Positions 50,497 through 60,213 of a stretch of DNA of 64,000 nucleotides are shown one piece after another (the stretch's first letter is position 1; each line of letters starts with the position of its first letter). The position numbers were made by a program, and so were the translations under genes. The DNA comes from Methylobacterium dankookense. Lineage in GTDB: Bacteria; Pseudomonadota; Alphaproteobacteria; Rhizobiales; Beijerinckiaceae. Where the stretch lies: assembly GCF_902141855.1 (NCBI RefSeq), contig NZ_CABFVH010000020.1:1-64000 (forward strand), written 5' to 3'. Under the pieces are notes generated by a model. That model searched no databases and was not told the DNA's origin. It saw only the letters and a list, made by a program, of their open reading frames with translations.

Positions 50497-51525
50497 ATGA
50501 ACCTCGGGACACGCTTGGATACCGGCCTGCAGGCGAGCGGGCGAATCGCGCGCGGGACCGCGACCGGGGCGCAGCCGCGCCCGCGGCGCCTCCGGATGAT
50601 GGCGGCCGTCGCCCTCCTGGCGGGCCTCGCCCAGATCGGCCTCGCGCAGCAGGGCGCCCTGGCCCAGGCCGTCTTCGAGGACGACATCCTGCCGCCCCGT
50701 GCCGTGGCCTGGCGGCTCGCCGACCGCGGCTTCACCGGAATCGGCCGGCCGCGCTTCGACGGGCGCGCCTACGTGGTCGAGGCATTCGGCCCCAATGGCG
50801 CGCGCCTGCGCCTCTTCGTCGACCCCGAGGACGGCGAGATCCTGTCGCGCCAGCGGCTCGACGCGCCGGTCGAGGTGGTCCGCCCGCGCCCGGCCGCGCC
50901 GGGCTACGGCTGGACCGAGGAGGACGAGATGCGCGGCCCCGGCCGCGTCGCCGAGCGCCTCGTGCCCCCCGCCGACATCCCGGGCGCCGGGCGCAGCGGC
51001 GTCTATCCGCCGCGCGGCATCGCCCCGGCCCCCGCGCCGGTCCCGGCTGTCCCGGAGCCCGGCCGCCGCGAGCCTGCGCCCGCCGCCGCCAACCCCGCGG
51101 GCAATCCCTACGGGGTGAACCCCGATTCCGGCCGGACCGCGCCCGCGCCGCGCAAGGTCGCCCGCGTGGCGCCCGCCCCCGACCTGCGACCGGTCGAGGC
51201 CAAGCCCGCCCTCCGCAACGCCCCGGAGGCGCCGAAGCCCGCCGCGGCGCGGAAAGCCCCGGTGGATGCCAAGGCCGATGCGCCCAAGGCCGACGCGCCC
51301 AAGGCCGACGCGCCGAAGGCGCCTGAGGCGGTCAAGCCCGCCGAGGCGAAGCTCCCGGAGGCGAAGCAGACCGAGGCGAAGCCCGTGGAAACGAAGGCCG
51401 CCGAAGCGAAGCCGGCCGCGCAGGAATGGAAGGACCCGCCCGAGGGAAGGCGCAACGTCCGCGTCATCGGCGGCGCCACCGTCGTGCCCGGCACCGTCGA
51501 GAAGGACGGGGCCGCGGCGCAGTAG
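50497..51525 (+). CDS. Exported PepSY-like protein with Ala/Lys-rich tail
   Basis: A 342-residue protein. A signal-anchor or signal peptide (MMAAVALLAGLAQIGLAQ near residues 34-52) follows a basic N-terminus. A short PepSY-like domain has AVAWRLADRGFTGIGRPRF, YVVEAFGPNGARLRLFV and DPEDGEILSRQRL. A long Pro-rich region and then a repetitive KADAP/EAK tail follow. An alternative start at 50596 would put the signal peptide first. PepSY domains can inhibit peptidases or bind ligands in the envelope; the role here is unknown. Confidence 0.68.
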   Translation: MNLGTRLDTGLQASGRIARGTATGAQPRPRRLRMMAAVALLAGLAQIGLAQQGALAQAVFEDDILPPRAVAWRLADRGFTGIGRPRFDGRAYVVEAFGPNGARLRLFVDPEDGEILSRQRLDAPVEVVRPRPAAPGYGWTEEDEMRGPGRVAERLVPPADIPGAGRSGVYPPRGIAPAPAPVPAVPEPGRREPAPAAANPAGNPYGVNPDSGRTAPAPRKVARVAPAPDLRPVEAKPALRNAPEAPKPAAARKAPVDAKADAPKADAPKADAPKAPEAVKPAEAKLPEAKQTEAKPVETKAAEAKPAAQEWKDPPEGRRNVRVIGGATVVPGTVEKDGAAAQ

Positions 51526-51558
51526 TTCGGCGAGGCCTGTTCAGGTGCGAGCGGGCCT

Positions 51559-51740
51559 CTCCTCCCCACAGATCTCGGGCTTGCCCGAGATCTATCCTTG
51601 CCCATCCAGATCGGGCAGGCCCGATCTGGATGGGGAGGAGCCGGAGGTGGGGGTGGCGCAGGATCGGGCGTCACGGTGCCTCCTGAGCCACCCCCACCCC
51701 TGACCCCTCCCCGCAAGGGGGAGGGGAAGCCCGATCCTGA
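51559..51740. repeat. Cluster of nested inverted repeats (REP-like)
   Basis: Several perfect hairpins stand in line: 51570-51580 with 51583-51593 (11 bp, TT loop); 51601-51616 with 51619-51634 (16 bp, AG loop); and CCCCTCCCC 51704-51712 with GGGGAGGGG 51718-51726. Longer-range pairs also exist: CTCCTCCCCA at 51559-51568 with TGGGGAGGAG at 51631-51640, and GATCGGGC near 51662 with GCCCGATC near 51730. The block lies between convergent genes and matches the style of dispersed intergenic repeats in this genus. Confidence 0.7.
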
Positions 51741-51764
51741 AAGGTCGGGTGCCGAAATACGGCC

Positions 51765-52607
51765 TCAGGCGCTCAGGCGCTCCCCGCCGCAGAAGCTCGT
51801 CAGCGTGTCGGAGCGGGCGATGGCGCAGAGCGTCATGCCGTGCATGCGCGCCCGGGCCAGGGCGAGGGAGGTCGGCGCCGAGATCGCGACGATCACCGCC
51901 GCGCCGAGGCGGGCCGTCTTCTCCACCATCTCGAACGAGCAGCGGCTGGTGATCACCGCGAAGCCGGAGGCCGGGTCGCGGCCCTCGCGGATCAGAGCGC
52001 CGATCAGCTTGTCGAGGGCGTTGTGGCGGCCGACATCCTCGCGCGCCGCAAGGAGGGTGCCGTCGAGATCCGCCCAGGCGGCGGCGTGCACCGCCCGGGT
52101 CTCGCGGTTGAGCGCCTGGGCGTCCGATAGGGCCGCGAGCGCGCGCTCGATGGCGCGGAGCGAGACGCGCAGGTCCGGCGCGCCGCGGGTCTCGGCGGTG
52201 GGCAGGGCGGCGAGGTCGTCGATGCCGCAGACCCCGCAGCCGGTGCGGCCGCTGATCGCGCGCTTGCGGGCGAGGTGCTCGCGCAGGCGGCCCGGCACGA
52301 GGTCGATCAGCACCCGCAGGCCCTCCTCCGCCTCCTCGACGGCGACGCCGCGGATCTCGTCGGCGGATTCGACGATGCCCTCGGTGAGGCTGAAGCCGTA
52401 GGCGAAGTCGGCGAGGTCGGCGGGCGTCGTCATCATCACGGCGTAGGGCACGCTGCCGTAGACGAGGTTCACCGGCATCTCGACGGCGAGTGCACGGGTC
52501 TCCTCTACCGGCGGCGCCTCGCTGTAGGCGAGGATCCGCGTCGGCACGCGGACGGAGGTCGGCGGAGCGTTCGAGAGGTCGGCGCTGTCGGGGTCGGTCG
52601 CGGGCAT
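51765..52607 (-). CDS. fdhD: Formate dehydrogenase accessory sulfurtransferase FdhD
   Basis: A 280-residue protein that transfers sulfur to the molybdenum (or tungsten) cofactor of formate dehydrogenase. The conserved RTGCGVCGID carries the CxxC used for sulfur transfer. PVNLVYGSVPYAVMMTTPAD, REDVGRHNALDKLIG and TSRCSFEMVEKTARLG are family signatures. The ATG at 52607 is the homology start. No fdh structural genes are in the window; formate oxidation is central to methylotrophs, which fits the inferred host. Confidence 0.94.
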   Translation of the reverse strand: MPATDPDSADLSNAPPTSVRVPTRILAYSEAPPVEETRALAVEMPVNLVYGSVPYAVMMTTPADLADFAYGFSLTEGIVESADEIRGVAVEEAEEGLRVLIDLVPGRLREHLARKRAISGRTGCGVCGIDDLAALPTAETRGAPDLRVSLRAIERALAALSDAQALNRETRAVHAAAWADLDGTLLAAREDVGRHNALDKLIGALIREGRDPASGFAVITSRCSFEMVEKTARLGAAVIVAISAPTSLALARARMHGMTLCAIARSDTLTSFCGGERLSA

Positions 52608-52907
52608 CGGCTGCTGACGGGTTACCGGTCGGAACCCCGATATAGCAGCGGCGCGGCGATCATGCTCGCAGGGCCGCGGCGATGCGCCGCCGGGCCGTCG
52701 CTTTCCTGCCGCTTGCCGGCCCAGAAAGCGCATCATGCGACGCTTGTACGGTTGCGCCTTGCACGTCCATGTGATCTGACACCGCGATCGGAAAGCCCAG
52801 GCCTGACGGCCGGCCTTCCGCGGGGTCGATCGCGTCCGCAAAGCCCACGTCGATGGGTCGCGGGACGATCAGAATAACAGTCTCCAAGGGGAGCAGGCGA
52901 GAGACAC
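52608..52907. promoter_or_regulatory. Intergenic region between fdhD and coxB
   Basis: This 300-base gap between divergent genes must hold the cox operon promoter. Frames here are shadows of no recognised family. I could not pick out a confident -35/-10 pair. AAGGGGAGCAGG at about 52886-52897 lies 10-20 bases before the coxB ATG and is the likely ribosome-binding region. Confidence 0.4.
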
Positions 52908-53747
52908 ATGCGGACGGCGCGGACGAAAACACCATTCTTGTCAGGGGTGGCCGCGTTCGGCGCCCTCCTCGTCACGTCGGCACAGACGTTCGCCGCTGGC
53001 ATCGGCCAGCCGGTGCCGTGGCAGATGGACCGCCAGGTCGCGGTCACCGAGAACGCCCGGGACATCCATACCTTCGAGATCGGCCTGCACTGGCTCTCGC
53101 TCGCCATCTCGCTCTTCGTGCTGGGGCTGATCCTGTGGTGCGTGTTCCGCTTCAGCGAGAAGCGGAACCCGACGCCTTCGAAGACCACCCACAACACCGC
53201 CATCGAGGTGGCCTGGACCATCGTCCCGGTCCTCATCCTGGTCGCCGTGGCGATCCCCTCCTTCCGCCTGCTGCGCACGCAGCTCTCCGATCCGAAGGCC
53301 GACGTGACGGTCAAGGTGATCGGCCACGCCTGGTACTGGTCCTACGAGTACCCGCAGACGGAGGCCGGCGGCGGCTTCACCTTCGACGCCAACCTCGACG
53401 AGGACAAGCAGCCGAAGCTTCTGGCCACCGACAACGACATGGTCGTGCCGGTGAACAACATCGTGAAGATCCAGGTCACCTCCACCGACGTGCTGCATTC
53501 CTGGGCGCTGCCGTCCTTCGGCTTCAAGATCGACGCCGTGTCGGGCCGCCTGAACCAGTTCTGGTTCAAGGCCGAGCGCGAGGGCACCTATCACGGCCAG
53601 TGCTCCGAGCTCTGCGGCCAGCGCCACGCCTACATGCCGATCACGGTCCGCGTGGTCAGCGACGAGGCCTACGCGCAGTGGCTCACCGAGGCCAAGACGA
53701 AGTACGCCCGCCTCGACGACGGCGCCAAGTTCGCCGACGCGCGCTGA
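52908..53747 (+). CDS. coxB: Cytochrome c oxidase subunit II
   Basis: A 279-residue subunit. The signal peptide ends near TFAAG (residue 30); two transmembrane helices follow (residues 60-80 and 103-122). The periplasmic cupredoxin domain carries the CuA ligands His197, Cys232, Cys236 and His240 in HSWALPSFG and CSELCGQRHAYM, plus the aromatic electron-entry patch GHAWYWSYEYP. It takes electrons from cytochrome c. It is the first gene of the cox cluster. Confidence 0.97.
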   Translation: MRTARTKTPFLSGVAAFGALLVTSAQTFAAGIGQPVPWQMDRQVAVTENARDIHTFEIGLHWLSLAISLFVLGLILWCVFRFSEKRNPTPSKTTHNTAIEVAWTIVPVLILVAVAIPSFRLLRTQLSDPKADVTVKVIGHAWYWSYEYPQTEAGGGFTFDANLDEDKQPKLLATDNDMVVPVNNIVKIQVTSTDVLHSWALPSFGFKIDAVSGRLNQFWFKAEREGTYHGQCSELCGQRHAYMPITVRVVSDEAYAQWLTEAKTKYARLDDGAKFADAR

Positions 53748-53824
53748 CGGACAAGCCTTGCGCGGGGCCGCCGGCCCCGCCCTTTCGCGAGATCAGACAG
53801 ACCTAACGCCTAAGGTTCTCATCC

Positions 53825-55453
53825 ATGGCCACAGCCGCAGCACATGCGGGGCATGACGCCCACCACGACCACAAGCCAAGCTTCTTCGCACGCTGGTTCC
53901 TCTCCACGAACCACAAGGACATCGGCACCCTCTACCTGCTCTTCGCCTTCTGCGCGGGCATGGTGGGCGCGTTCCTGTCCTTCGGCATCCGGATGGAGAT
54001 GGAGGAGCCGGGGCTCCAGTACTTCTCCAACCCGCAGACCTACAACGTGTTCGTCACCGGCCACGGCCTCATCATGGTGTTCTTCATGGTGATGCCGGCC
54101 CTCATCGGCGGCTTCGGCAACTGGTTCGTGCCGCTGATGATCGGCGCGCCGGACATGGCGTTCCCGCGCATGAACAACATCTCGTTCTGGCTGACGGTGG
54201 CGGGCTTCATGAGCCTCGTCTGCTCCCTCTTCGTGGAGGGCGCGCCGGGCGCATCGGGCGCCGGCACGGGCTGGACCGTCTATCCGCCGCTCTCGGCCGC
54301 CGGCCATCCCGGCCCCGCCGTCGACTTCGCGATCTTCGCCCTGCACCTCTCGGGCGCGGGCTCGATCCTCGGCGCGATCAACTTCATCACCACGATCCTG
54401 AACATGCGCGCCCCGGGCATGACGCTGCACAAGATGCCGCTCTTCGCCTGGGCCGAGCTCGTCACCGCCTTCCTGCTGCTCCTGTCGCTCCCGGTCCTCG
54501 CCGGCGCGATCACGATGCTGCTGACCGACCGCAACTTCGGGACGACCTTCTTCGACCCGGCCGGCGGCGGCGACCCGATCCTGTGGCAGCACCTGTTCTG
54601 GTTCTTCGGTCACCCCGAAGTGTACATCATGATCCTGCCGGCCTTCGGCATCGTCTCGCACATCATCGCCACGTTCTCGCGCAAGCCCGTGTTCGGCTAC
54701 CTCGCGATGGCCTACGCGATGGTCGCGATCGGCGTCGTCGGCTTCGTCGTGTGGGCGCACCACATGTACACGGTCGGCCTCTCGCTCCAGACGCAGTCCT
54801 ACTTCGTCTTCGCGACCATGGTGATCGCGGTCCCCACGGGCGTGAAGATCTTCTCCTGGATCGCGACCATGTGGGGCGGCTCGATCCGCTTCACCGCCGC
54901 GATGCACTGGGCCGTCGGCTTCATCTTCCTCTTCACCGTCGGCGGCGTGACCGGCGTGGTGCTGGCGAACTCGGCCGTCGACAAGTACCTGCACGACACC
55001 TACTACGTCGTCGCGCACTTCCACTACGTGCTCTCGCTCGGCGCCGTGTTCATCATCTTCGCCGGTGTCTACTACTGGTTCCCGAAGATGACCGGCCACA
55101 TGATCCCCGAATGGGCCGGCAAGCTGCACTTCTGGCTGGCCTTCATCGGCGCGAACGTCCTGTTCTTCCCGATGCACTTCCTGGGGCTCGCCGGCATGCC
55201 GCGCCGCTACGCCGACTACCCGGAGGCCTTCGCCGGCTGGCACAAGGTCTCGACCTATGGCGGCCACATCTTCGGCCTCGGCATGTTCGTCTTCGTGATC
55301 GGCGTGATCCTGGCCTTCCGCTCGAAGGAGCGGGCCGCGGACAACCCGTGGGGCGAGGGTGCGACGACGCTGGAATGGACCCTGTCCTCCCCGCCGCCCT
55401 TCCACCAGTTCGAGACGCTGCCCCGCATCGTCGACGAGCCGGGCCACCACTGA
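53825..55453 (+). CDS. coxA: Cytochrome c oxidase subunit I
   Basis: A 542-residue, 12-helix haem-copper oxidase subunit. Haem a His lies in [16 protein letters not shown] (262-267) supplies the CuB His and the cross-linked Tyr; HHMYTVGL gives the CuB pair; [15 protein letters not shown] gives the haem ligands. The K- and D-channel regions are present, so it is an A-type (aa3) oxidase. It follows coxB by 77 bases. Confidence 0.98.
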   Translation: MATAAAHAGHDAHHDHKPSFFARWFLSTNHKDIGTLYLLFAFCAGMVGAFLSFGIRMEMEEPGLQYFSNPQTYNVFVTGHGLIMVFFMVMPALIGGFGNWFVPLMIGAPDMAFPRMNNISFWLTVAGFMSLVCSLFVEGAPGASGAGTGWTVYPPLSAAGHPGPAVDFAIFALHLSGAGSILGAINFITTILNMRAPGMTLHKMPLFAWAELVTAFLLLLSLPVLAGAITMLLTDRNFGTTFFDPAGGGDPILWQHLFWFFGHPEVYIMILPAFGIVSHIIATFSRKPVFGYLAMAYAMVAIGVVGFVVWAHHMYTVGLSLQTQSYFVFATMVIAVPTGVKIFSWIATMWGGSIRFTAAMHWAVGFIFLFTVGGVTGVVLANSAVDKYLHDTYYVVAHFHYVLSLGAVFIIFAGVYYWFPKMTGHMIPEWAGKLHFWLAFIGANVLFFPMHFLGLAGMPRRYADYPEAFAGWHKVSTYGGHIFGLGMFVFVIGVILAFRSKERAADNPWGEGATTLEWTLSSPPPFHQFETLPRIVDEPGHH

Positions 55454-55652
55454 GGACGACCGGCCCGGGGATCTCCCCGGGCCCCTTGCGAGGACCGCCG
55501 ACGCGGTCCTCGCCCTTCCCCGGAGGCCGCAAGCATCGGCCTCCCGGAAAGGGCGAACCATCCGGGCACAGCGGCAGGGAATAGCCGCACGCTTGGAATC
55601 ATTCCGATTCGCCTCTCGCGCCGCCTGGAAGGGCGGGCTGCCAGAGCCAGTG

Positions 55653-56606
55653 ATGTCGATGACGAGTCTGACCAACGCGATTCCCGCCGAGCCCGCCCCC
55701 CTCGCCCCCGCCGTGGGCGGCGACGTGCCGGACTACTTCGCCCTGCTGAAGCCGCGGGTGATGGCGCTCGTCATCTTCACGGCGCTCGTCGGCATGGTGG
55801 TGTCGCACGGCCACGTCTCGCCCGTGATCGCCACGATCTCGCTCCTGATGATCGCGGTGGGCGCCGGCGCCTCGGGCTGCCTCAACATGTGGTGGGACGC
55901 CGACATCGACGCGGTGATGACCCGCACGGCCAAGCGCCCGATCCCGGACGGTCGCATCCGGCCCGACGAGGCGCTCGCCTTCGGCCTCGTCCTCTCGGTC
56001 GGCTCGGTGCTGATCCTCGGGCTCGCGGCGAACTGGCTCGCGGCCGGGCTCCTCGCCTTCACCATCGTGTTCTACGCGGTGATCTACTCGATGTGGCTGA
56101 AGCGGGCGACCGCGCAGAACATCGTGATCGGCGGCGCCGCGGGCGCCCTCCCCCCGGTGATCGGCCAGGCGGTGGTCTCGGGCAGCGTCGGCATCGAATC
56201 GCTGGTGCTGTTCGCGATCATCTTCATCTGGACGCCGCCGCATTTCTGGGCGCTGGCGCTGGTCAAGGCCGGCGAATACGCCAAGGCCGGCATCCCGATG
56301 ATGCCGAACGTCGCCGGCCCCACCTCCACACGCCGTCAGATCGTCTACTACACCCTGCTCCTCGCGCCGCTCGGCCTCGCGCCCGTGGCGCTGGGCTTCG
56401 GCGGCCTGATCTACGCGGTGGTCGGCGTGCTCGGCGGCCTCGGCATGCTGGCCTTCAGCGTCCAGGTCCTGCGCAACCGCGAGGGCGAGGCCGAGAAGCG
56501 CGCGGCCATGGGCATGTTCGCCTTCTCGATCCTCTACCTGTTCCTGCTCTTCGCCGCCCTGCTCGCCGAGCAGGGCCTGGGCTTGTTCCGGCCGCTGGTG
56601 GCCTGA
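55653..56606 (+). CDS. ctaB: Protohaem IX farnesyltransferase
   Basis: A 317-residue, multi-helix UbiA-family prenyltransferase that makes haem O from haem B. It has the [19 protein letters not shown] allylic-diphosphate site, [10 protein letters not shown] and the [12 protein letters not shown] loop. The ATG at 55653 was chosen; an ATG two codons later is equally possible. It lies 200 bases after coxA and supplies the haem precursor for the oxidase encoded beside it. Confidence 0.95.
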   Translation: MSMTSLTNAIPAEPAPLAPAVGGDVPDYFALLKPRVMALVIFTALVGMVVSHGHVSPVIATISLLMIAVGAGASGCLNMWWDADIDAVMTRTAKRPIPDGRIRPDEALAFGLVLSVGSVLILGLAANWLAAGLLAFTIVFYAVIYSMWLKRATAQNIVIGGAAGALPPVIGQAVVSGSVGIESLVLFAIIFIWTPPHFWALALVKAGEYAKAGIPMMPNVAGPTSTRRQIVYYTLLLAPLGLAPVALGFGGLIYAVVGVLGGLGMLAFSVQVLRNREGEAEKRAAMGMFAFSILYLFLLFAALLAEQGLGLFRPLVA

Positions 56607-56615
56607 TTGATCGTG

Positions 56616-56780
56616 ATGCAAGATCCCAAGATCGAGTACCGTCCTCTCACGCCGGAGGAAGAGGCGCGCCGCCGCAAGCGCTCGGTGGCGATCGCGCTCG
56701 CGCTCGGCGCGATGGTGCTCCTGTTCTTCGTGCTGACCATCGCCAAGCTCGGGCCTCAGGTCCTGAGCCGTCCGCTCTGA
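56616..56780 (+). CDS. coxF: CoxF-like small oxidase assembly protein
   Basis: A 54-residue protein read from the ATG at 56616. It has EYRPLTPEEEARRRKRSVA, one hydrophobic helix (LALGAMVLLFFVLTIAKLG) and a short polar end. The basic cluster followed by a single helix ending IAKLGP is the CoxF pattern in alphaproteobacterial cox clusters, and the position between ctaB and ctaG is exactly where it is found. It ends 4 bases before ctaG. In-frame GTG/TTG starts at 56613/56607 are alternatives. Confidence 0.82.
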   Translation: MQDPKIEYRPLTPEEEARRRKRSVAIALALGAMVLLFFVLTIAKLGPQVLSRPL

Positions 56781-56784
56781 TCCG

Positions 56785-57396
56785 ATGACGCAGACGCCGC
56801 CCGCTCCCGCCCGGAACGCCGGCCGCACGGCCCTCGCCTGCGCCGGCTTCGCCCTCGGCATGCTCGGCCTCGCCTTCGCCTCGGCGCCGCTCTACGACGC
56901 CTTCTGCAAGGCGACCGGCTATGACGGCACGCCGCGCCAGGGCGCCGCGCCGGCGACGGCGGCGGCGCAGCCGGGCGACGCGATGCTCGTCCATTTCGAC
57001 ACGAACGTCGCGCCGGGCCTGCCCTGGAAGTTCCGCGCGGAGGCGCGCAGCGTCGAGGCCAAGCTCGGCGAGACGCAGACCGTGTTCTTCAAGGTGCGCA
57101 ACGCGGCCTCGGTGCCCACCACCGGCATCGCCACCTTCAACGTGCAGCCCGGCCTGATGGGCGGCTATTTCGTGAAGGTCGAATGCTTCTGCTTCAAGGA
57201 GCAGACGCTGCAGCCGGGCGAGACCATCGACGTGCCGGTCGTCTTCTATGTCGACCCGGCGCTGCGGACCGATTCGAACACCGCTCATCTCTCGGAGATG
57301 ACGCTGTCCTACACCTATTTCGCCTCCAAGAACGGCCAGCCGGTGACCGCCGCGCTGACCTCGCAGGGCGAAGCGGCGGGACGGCGGGATTTCTGA
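56785..57396 (+). CDS. ctaG: Cytochrome c oxidase assembly protein CtaG (Cox11)
   Basis: A 203-residue copper chaperone anchored by one N-terminal helix (residues 12-32), with the periplasmic domain carrying the copper-binding Cys134-x-Cys136 in ECFCF and the KATGYDGTPRQG segment. LSYTYFAS is family-typical. It delivers copper to CuB of subunit I. It is tightly packed after coxF in the operon. Confidence 0.95.
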   Translation: MTQTPPAPARNAGRTALACAGFALGMLGLAFASAPLYDAFCKATGYDGTPRQGAAPATAAAQPGDAMLVHFDTNVAPGLPWKFRAEARSVEAKLGETQTVFFKVRNAASVPTTGIATFNVQPGLMGGYFVKVECFCFKEQTLQPGETIDVPVVFYVDPALRTDSNTAHLSEMTLSYTYFASKNGQPVTAALTSQGEAAGRRDF

Positions 57397-57542
57397 GGGC
57401 CTAAGCGTGACAACAGCCGCGCCCGTCCAGTATGGGTGCGCGAGACGGGCTCGACGGGGCGGATAGGCCCCGCGACGGATGGGGATAGGGCTCGGCCGGC
57501 GGCGACGACGGCGGGCCGGAAGGGGTCAGGAGAAACGTTCAG

Positions 57543-58400
57543 ATGGCCGAGGCGCACGCCAAGAATCACGACTACCACATCCTGAGCCCGAGTCCGTGGC
57601 CGCTGATCGGCGCCATGTCGGGCTTCGTGATGACCACGGGCGCCGTCTTCTGGATGAAGAGCCTGCAGTTCGGCACCCTGACGCCCGGCCCCTACGTCTT
57701 CGGCGCGGGCCTGCTCGGCGTGCTCTACACCATGTTCTCCTGGTGGCGGGACGTGGTGCACGAGGCCAATTCCGGCGACCATACCCGCGTGGTGCAGCTC
57801 CACCACCGCTACGGCATGATGATGTTCATCGCCTCCGAGGTGATGTTCTTCGTGGCGTGGTTCTGGGCCTATTTCGAGGCGGCGCTCTACACCGCCGACC
57901 CGATCCAGGTCTCGCGCGTCGAGTTCACCGGCGGCGTCTGGCCGCCCAAGGGCATCGAGGCCTTCGATCCCTGGCACCTGCCGCTGCTCAACACGCTGAT
58001 CCTGCTCACCTCCGGCACGACCATCACCTGGGCGCACCACGCCCTGCTGCATGGTGACCGGAAGGGCCTGAAGTACGGCCTCTGGCTCACCGTGATCCTC
58101 GGCGTCCTGTTCACCGCCTGCCAGGCCTACGAGTACCACCACGCCGCCTTCGGCTTCTCGGGCAGCATCTACTCGTCGACCTTCTTCATGGCGACGGGCT
58201 TCCACGGCGCCCACGTCATCATCGGCACGATCTTCCTCGCGATCTGCCTGTACCGGGCCTATCTCGGCCAGTTCACCATCCAGCAGCATCTCGGCTTCGA
58301 GTTCGCCGCCTGGTACTGGCACTTCGTCGACGTGGTGTGGCTGTTCCTGTTCGCCGCGATCTACGTCTGGGGCTCGGGCGCCGGCCACGGCGCCCACTGA
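57543..58400 (+). CDS. coxC: Cytochrome c oxidase subunit III
   Basis: A 285-residue, seven-helix subunit. It has [36 protein letters not shown] with the conserved Glu near the proton entry, and [20 protein letters not shown] and [13 protein letters not shown]. It stabilises subunit I. A 146-base gap follows ctaG, and an intrinsic terminator follows the stop codon. Confidence 0.97.
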   Translation: MAEAHAKNHDYHILSPSPWPLIGAMSGFVMTTGAVFWMKSLQFGTLTPGPYVFGAGLLGVLYTMFSWWRDVVHEANSGDHTRVVQLHHRYGMMMFIASEVMFFVAWFWAYFEAALYTADPIQVSRVEFTGGVWPPKGIEAFDPWHLPLLNTLILLTSGTTITWAHHALLHGDRKGLKYGLWLTVILGVLFTACQAYEYHHAAFGFSGSIYSSTFFMATGFHGAHVIIGTIFLAICLYRAYLGQFTIQQHLGFEFAAWYWHFVDVVWLFLFAAIYVWGSGAGHGAH

Positions 58401-58437
58401 CGGGGCGCCCGCCGCCTTTTGCATGGCGGCAATGCCA

Positions 58438-58461
58438 AGGGCGGCTTCGGCCGCCCTTTTT
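58438..58461 (+). terminator. Intrinsic terminator after coxC
   Basis: AGGGCGGC (58438-58445) pairs with GCCGCCCT (58450-58457) around a TTCG tetraloop and is followed by TTTT, 38 bases after the coxC stop. It should end or reduce transcription before the DUF983 gene. Confidence 0.85.
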
Positions 58462-58509
58462 CGTGCGCGCAGGGTCCCTCCATATGGCAGGGCCGGGGAC
58501 AGCCGAAGG

Positions 58510-58890
58510 ATGGATGCGTTGGACAACCGTTATCAGACGCCGGAGCCGATCCCGACGGGCGTGCGCGGGCGCTGCCCGCGCTGCGGCGAGGGCCACCTGT
58601 TCAAGGGCTTCCTGTCCCTGCGCCCCTCCTGCGAGGCCTGCGGCCTCGACTATTCGCGCTTCGATTCGGCGGACGGGCCGGCCTTCTTCGTGATGTCGAT
58701 CGTCGGCCTCGTCGTGGTCGGCCTCGCCCTCTGGATGGAGATCACCTACGAGCCGCCGATCTGGGTCCACGCGCTGGTCGCGGTCACCCTGTCGGTCGGT
58801 CTCAGCCTGATCCTCGTCCGGCCGTTGAAGGGCATGCTGATCGCCCTGCAATACGCCAACAAGGCCGAGCAGGGACGTTTCGAGCGGTGA
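58510..58890 (+). CDS. DUF983-family membrane protein
   Basis: A 126-residue protein with two zinc-ribbon pairs (GRCPRCGEGHLF and CEACGLDYS) and two transmembrane helices (residues 57-78 and 84-105). DUF983 genes lie next to coxC and surf1 in many alphaproteobacteria, which suggests a role in oxidase assembly, but none is proven. The ATG at 58510 follows CGAAGG. Its TGA overlaps the surf1 GTG start. Confidence 0.88.
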   Translation: MDALDNRYQTPEPIPTGVRGRCPRCGEGHLFKGFLSLRPSCEACGLDYSRFDSADGPAFFVMSIVGLVVVGLALWMEITYEPPIWVHALVAVTLSVGLSLILVRPLKGMLIALQYANKAEQGRFER

Positions 58891-59645
58891 GCGCGGACGC
58901 TGCCGATGCGGCCCGGGCCGGCTCCTGGCGCGGCCTCCTCGCGCCCGGCCTGTCGGCGCTCGTGGCGCTCGCCATCCTCCTCACCCTCGGCACCTGGCAG
59001 ATCGCGCGCAAGACCGAGAAGGAGGCGCTGATCGGCCGTATCGTCGAGCGCTCGCGGGCGGAGCCGGTGGCGCCCCCCGAGCCAGCCGCCTGGGACGCGG
59101 CCCGCGACGAGTTCCGGCACGTGCGCGCCGCCGGCCGCTTCGTCAACGAGGACGAGACGCTGGTCCACGGCCTTGCCCCGGGCGACACGCCCGGCCGGGC
59201 GCTGCAGGGCTACTACGTCCTCACGCCGTTCCGGCGCGACGCGGGCGGTATCGTCCTGGTCAACCGCGGCTTCGTGCCGACCGAGTTGAAGGCGCAAGCC
59301 GACCGCCGCGACGGCGTGATCGAAGGCGACACCACGGTCACCGGCATCCTGCGCGCCAGCGAGGCGCGCGGGATGTTCGTGCCGGCGCCCGATCCGAAGC
59401 GCGGCGAGTGGTTCAACCGGGACATCGCCGGGATCGCGCAGGCGCGCGGGCTCGGCGCGGTCGCGCCCTACCTGATCGAGGCAGATGCGGTGCCGGGCGC
59501 GAAGACCTGGCCGAAGGGCGGCCAGCTCCGCGTCGACCTGCCGAACAACCACCTGCAATACGCCTTCACCTGGTTCGGCATCGCGGCCTGCCTCGTCGGC
59601 GTCTTCACGGTCTTCGCCTGGCGGCGCCTGCGCGGCCTGACCTGA
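58887..59645 (+). CDS. surf1: SURF1-family oxidase assembly protein
   Basis: A 252-residue protein with two membrane helices (about residues 18-38 and 228-246) around a periplasmic domain. TLGTWQIARKTEKEALI, PVAPPEP, GYYVLTPFRRDAGGIVLVNR with GFVP, and NNHLQYAFTWFGIA are SURF1 signatures. SURF1 helps haem a insertion into subunit I. The GTG start at 58887 overlaps the DUF983 stop as GTGA. Confidence 0.92.
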   Translation: MSADAADAARAGSWRGLLAPGLSALVALAILLTLGTWQIARKTEKEALIGRIVERSRAEPVAPPEPAAWDAARDEFRHVRAAGRFVNEDETLVHGLAPGDTPGRALQGYYVLTPFRRDAGGIVLVNRGFVPTELKAQADRRDGVIEGDTTVTGILRASEARGMFVPAPDPKRGEWFNRDIAGIAQARGLGAVAPYLIEADAVPGAKTWPKGGQLRVDLPNNHLQYAFTWFGIAACLVGVFTVFAWRRLRGLT

Positions 59646-59713
59646 GCCGCTTGCCGGAGCGGGACGCCGCCATAGTCTTCATCGGATCATCGCCCCGTGG
59701 CGGAGTGGTCCCG

Positions 59714-60142
59714 ATGCGCGCGCGGCTCGCCCTTCTCGCCGGTCTCATGGCCGCCTGCCTCTTCGCCTCTCCCACCCTCGCGGCGGATGACGGCGCCCGC
59801 GACGCGGCCCGCGCCGCGATCAGCCGTCAGGCCGAGGCGCTCGCCCGGGACGATGCGGAGACCGCCTACGCTCAGGCCTCGCCCGCCATCCGCGACCTGT
59901 TCCCGACGCCGGAGGTCTTCATCGGCATGGTCCGGACGAATTACCGTCCGGTCTACCGCCACCGCAGCTTCGTCTTCGGGCAGGCGCAGGACCGGGGCGA
60001 GACCGGCCTGTCGCAGGAGGTCGCGATCCAGGACGAGTACGGTGTCGACTGGACCGCCGACTACACGGTCGAGCGCCAGCCGGACGGGAGCTGGCGCATC
60101 ACCGGCTGCCGCCTGACCAAGGCGCCGGGCACGAATACCTGA
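59714..60142 (+). CDS. DUF4864 exported protein
   Basis: A 142-residue protein with a signal peptide (residues 5-20, ending TLAAD) and a DUF4864-like fold: AISRQAEALARDDAETAYAQ, ASPAIRDLFPTPEVFIGMV, then a beta-rich end (DYTVERQPDGSWRITGCRL). This cystatin-like/SnoaL-like fold has no known function. It sits between surf1 and thrC as in related genomes. Confidence 0.8.
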   Translation: MRARLALLAGLMAACLFASPTLAADDGARDAARAAISRQAEALARDDAETAYAQASPAIRDLFPTPEVFIGMVRTNYRPVYRHRSFVFGQAQDRGETGLSQEVAIQDEYGVDWTADYTVERQPDGSWRITGCRLTKAPGTNT

Positions 60143-60213
60143 GGGGTGAGCTCGCAGGTTTCGACACGGCCCCAGGCTTCGTGTAGAGGGGGCGCCTTCC
60201 CCCGGAGGCCCTC

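Noticed and set aside
51260-51420. CRISPR-like regular repeats
   Set aside because: The repeated units are in-frame KADAP/EAK codons of the PepSY-like protein, with no spacers.
53819-55675. 618-codon open frame on the minus strand
   Set aside because: It is antisense to coxA; extremely rich in Asp/Glu/His/Arg from reversed membrane-protein codons.
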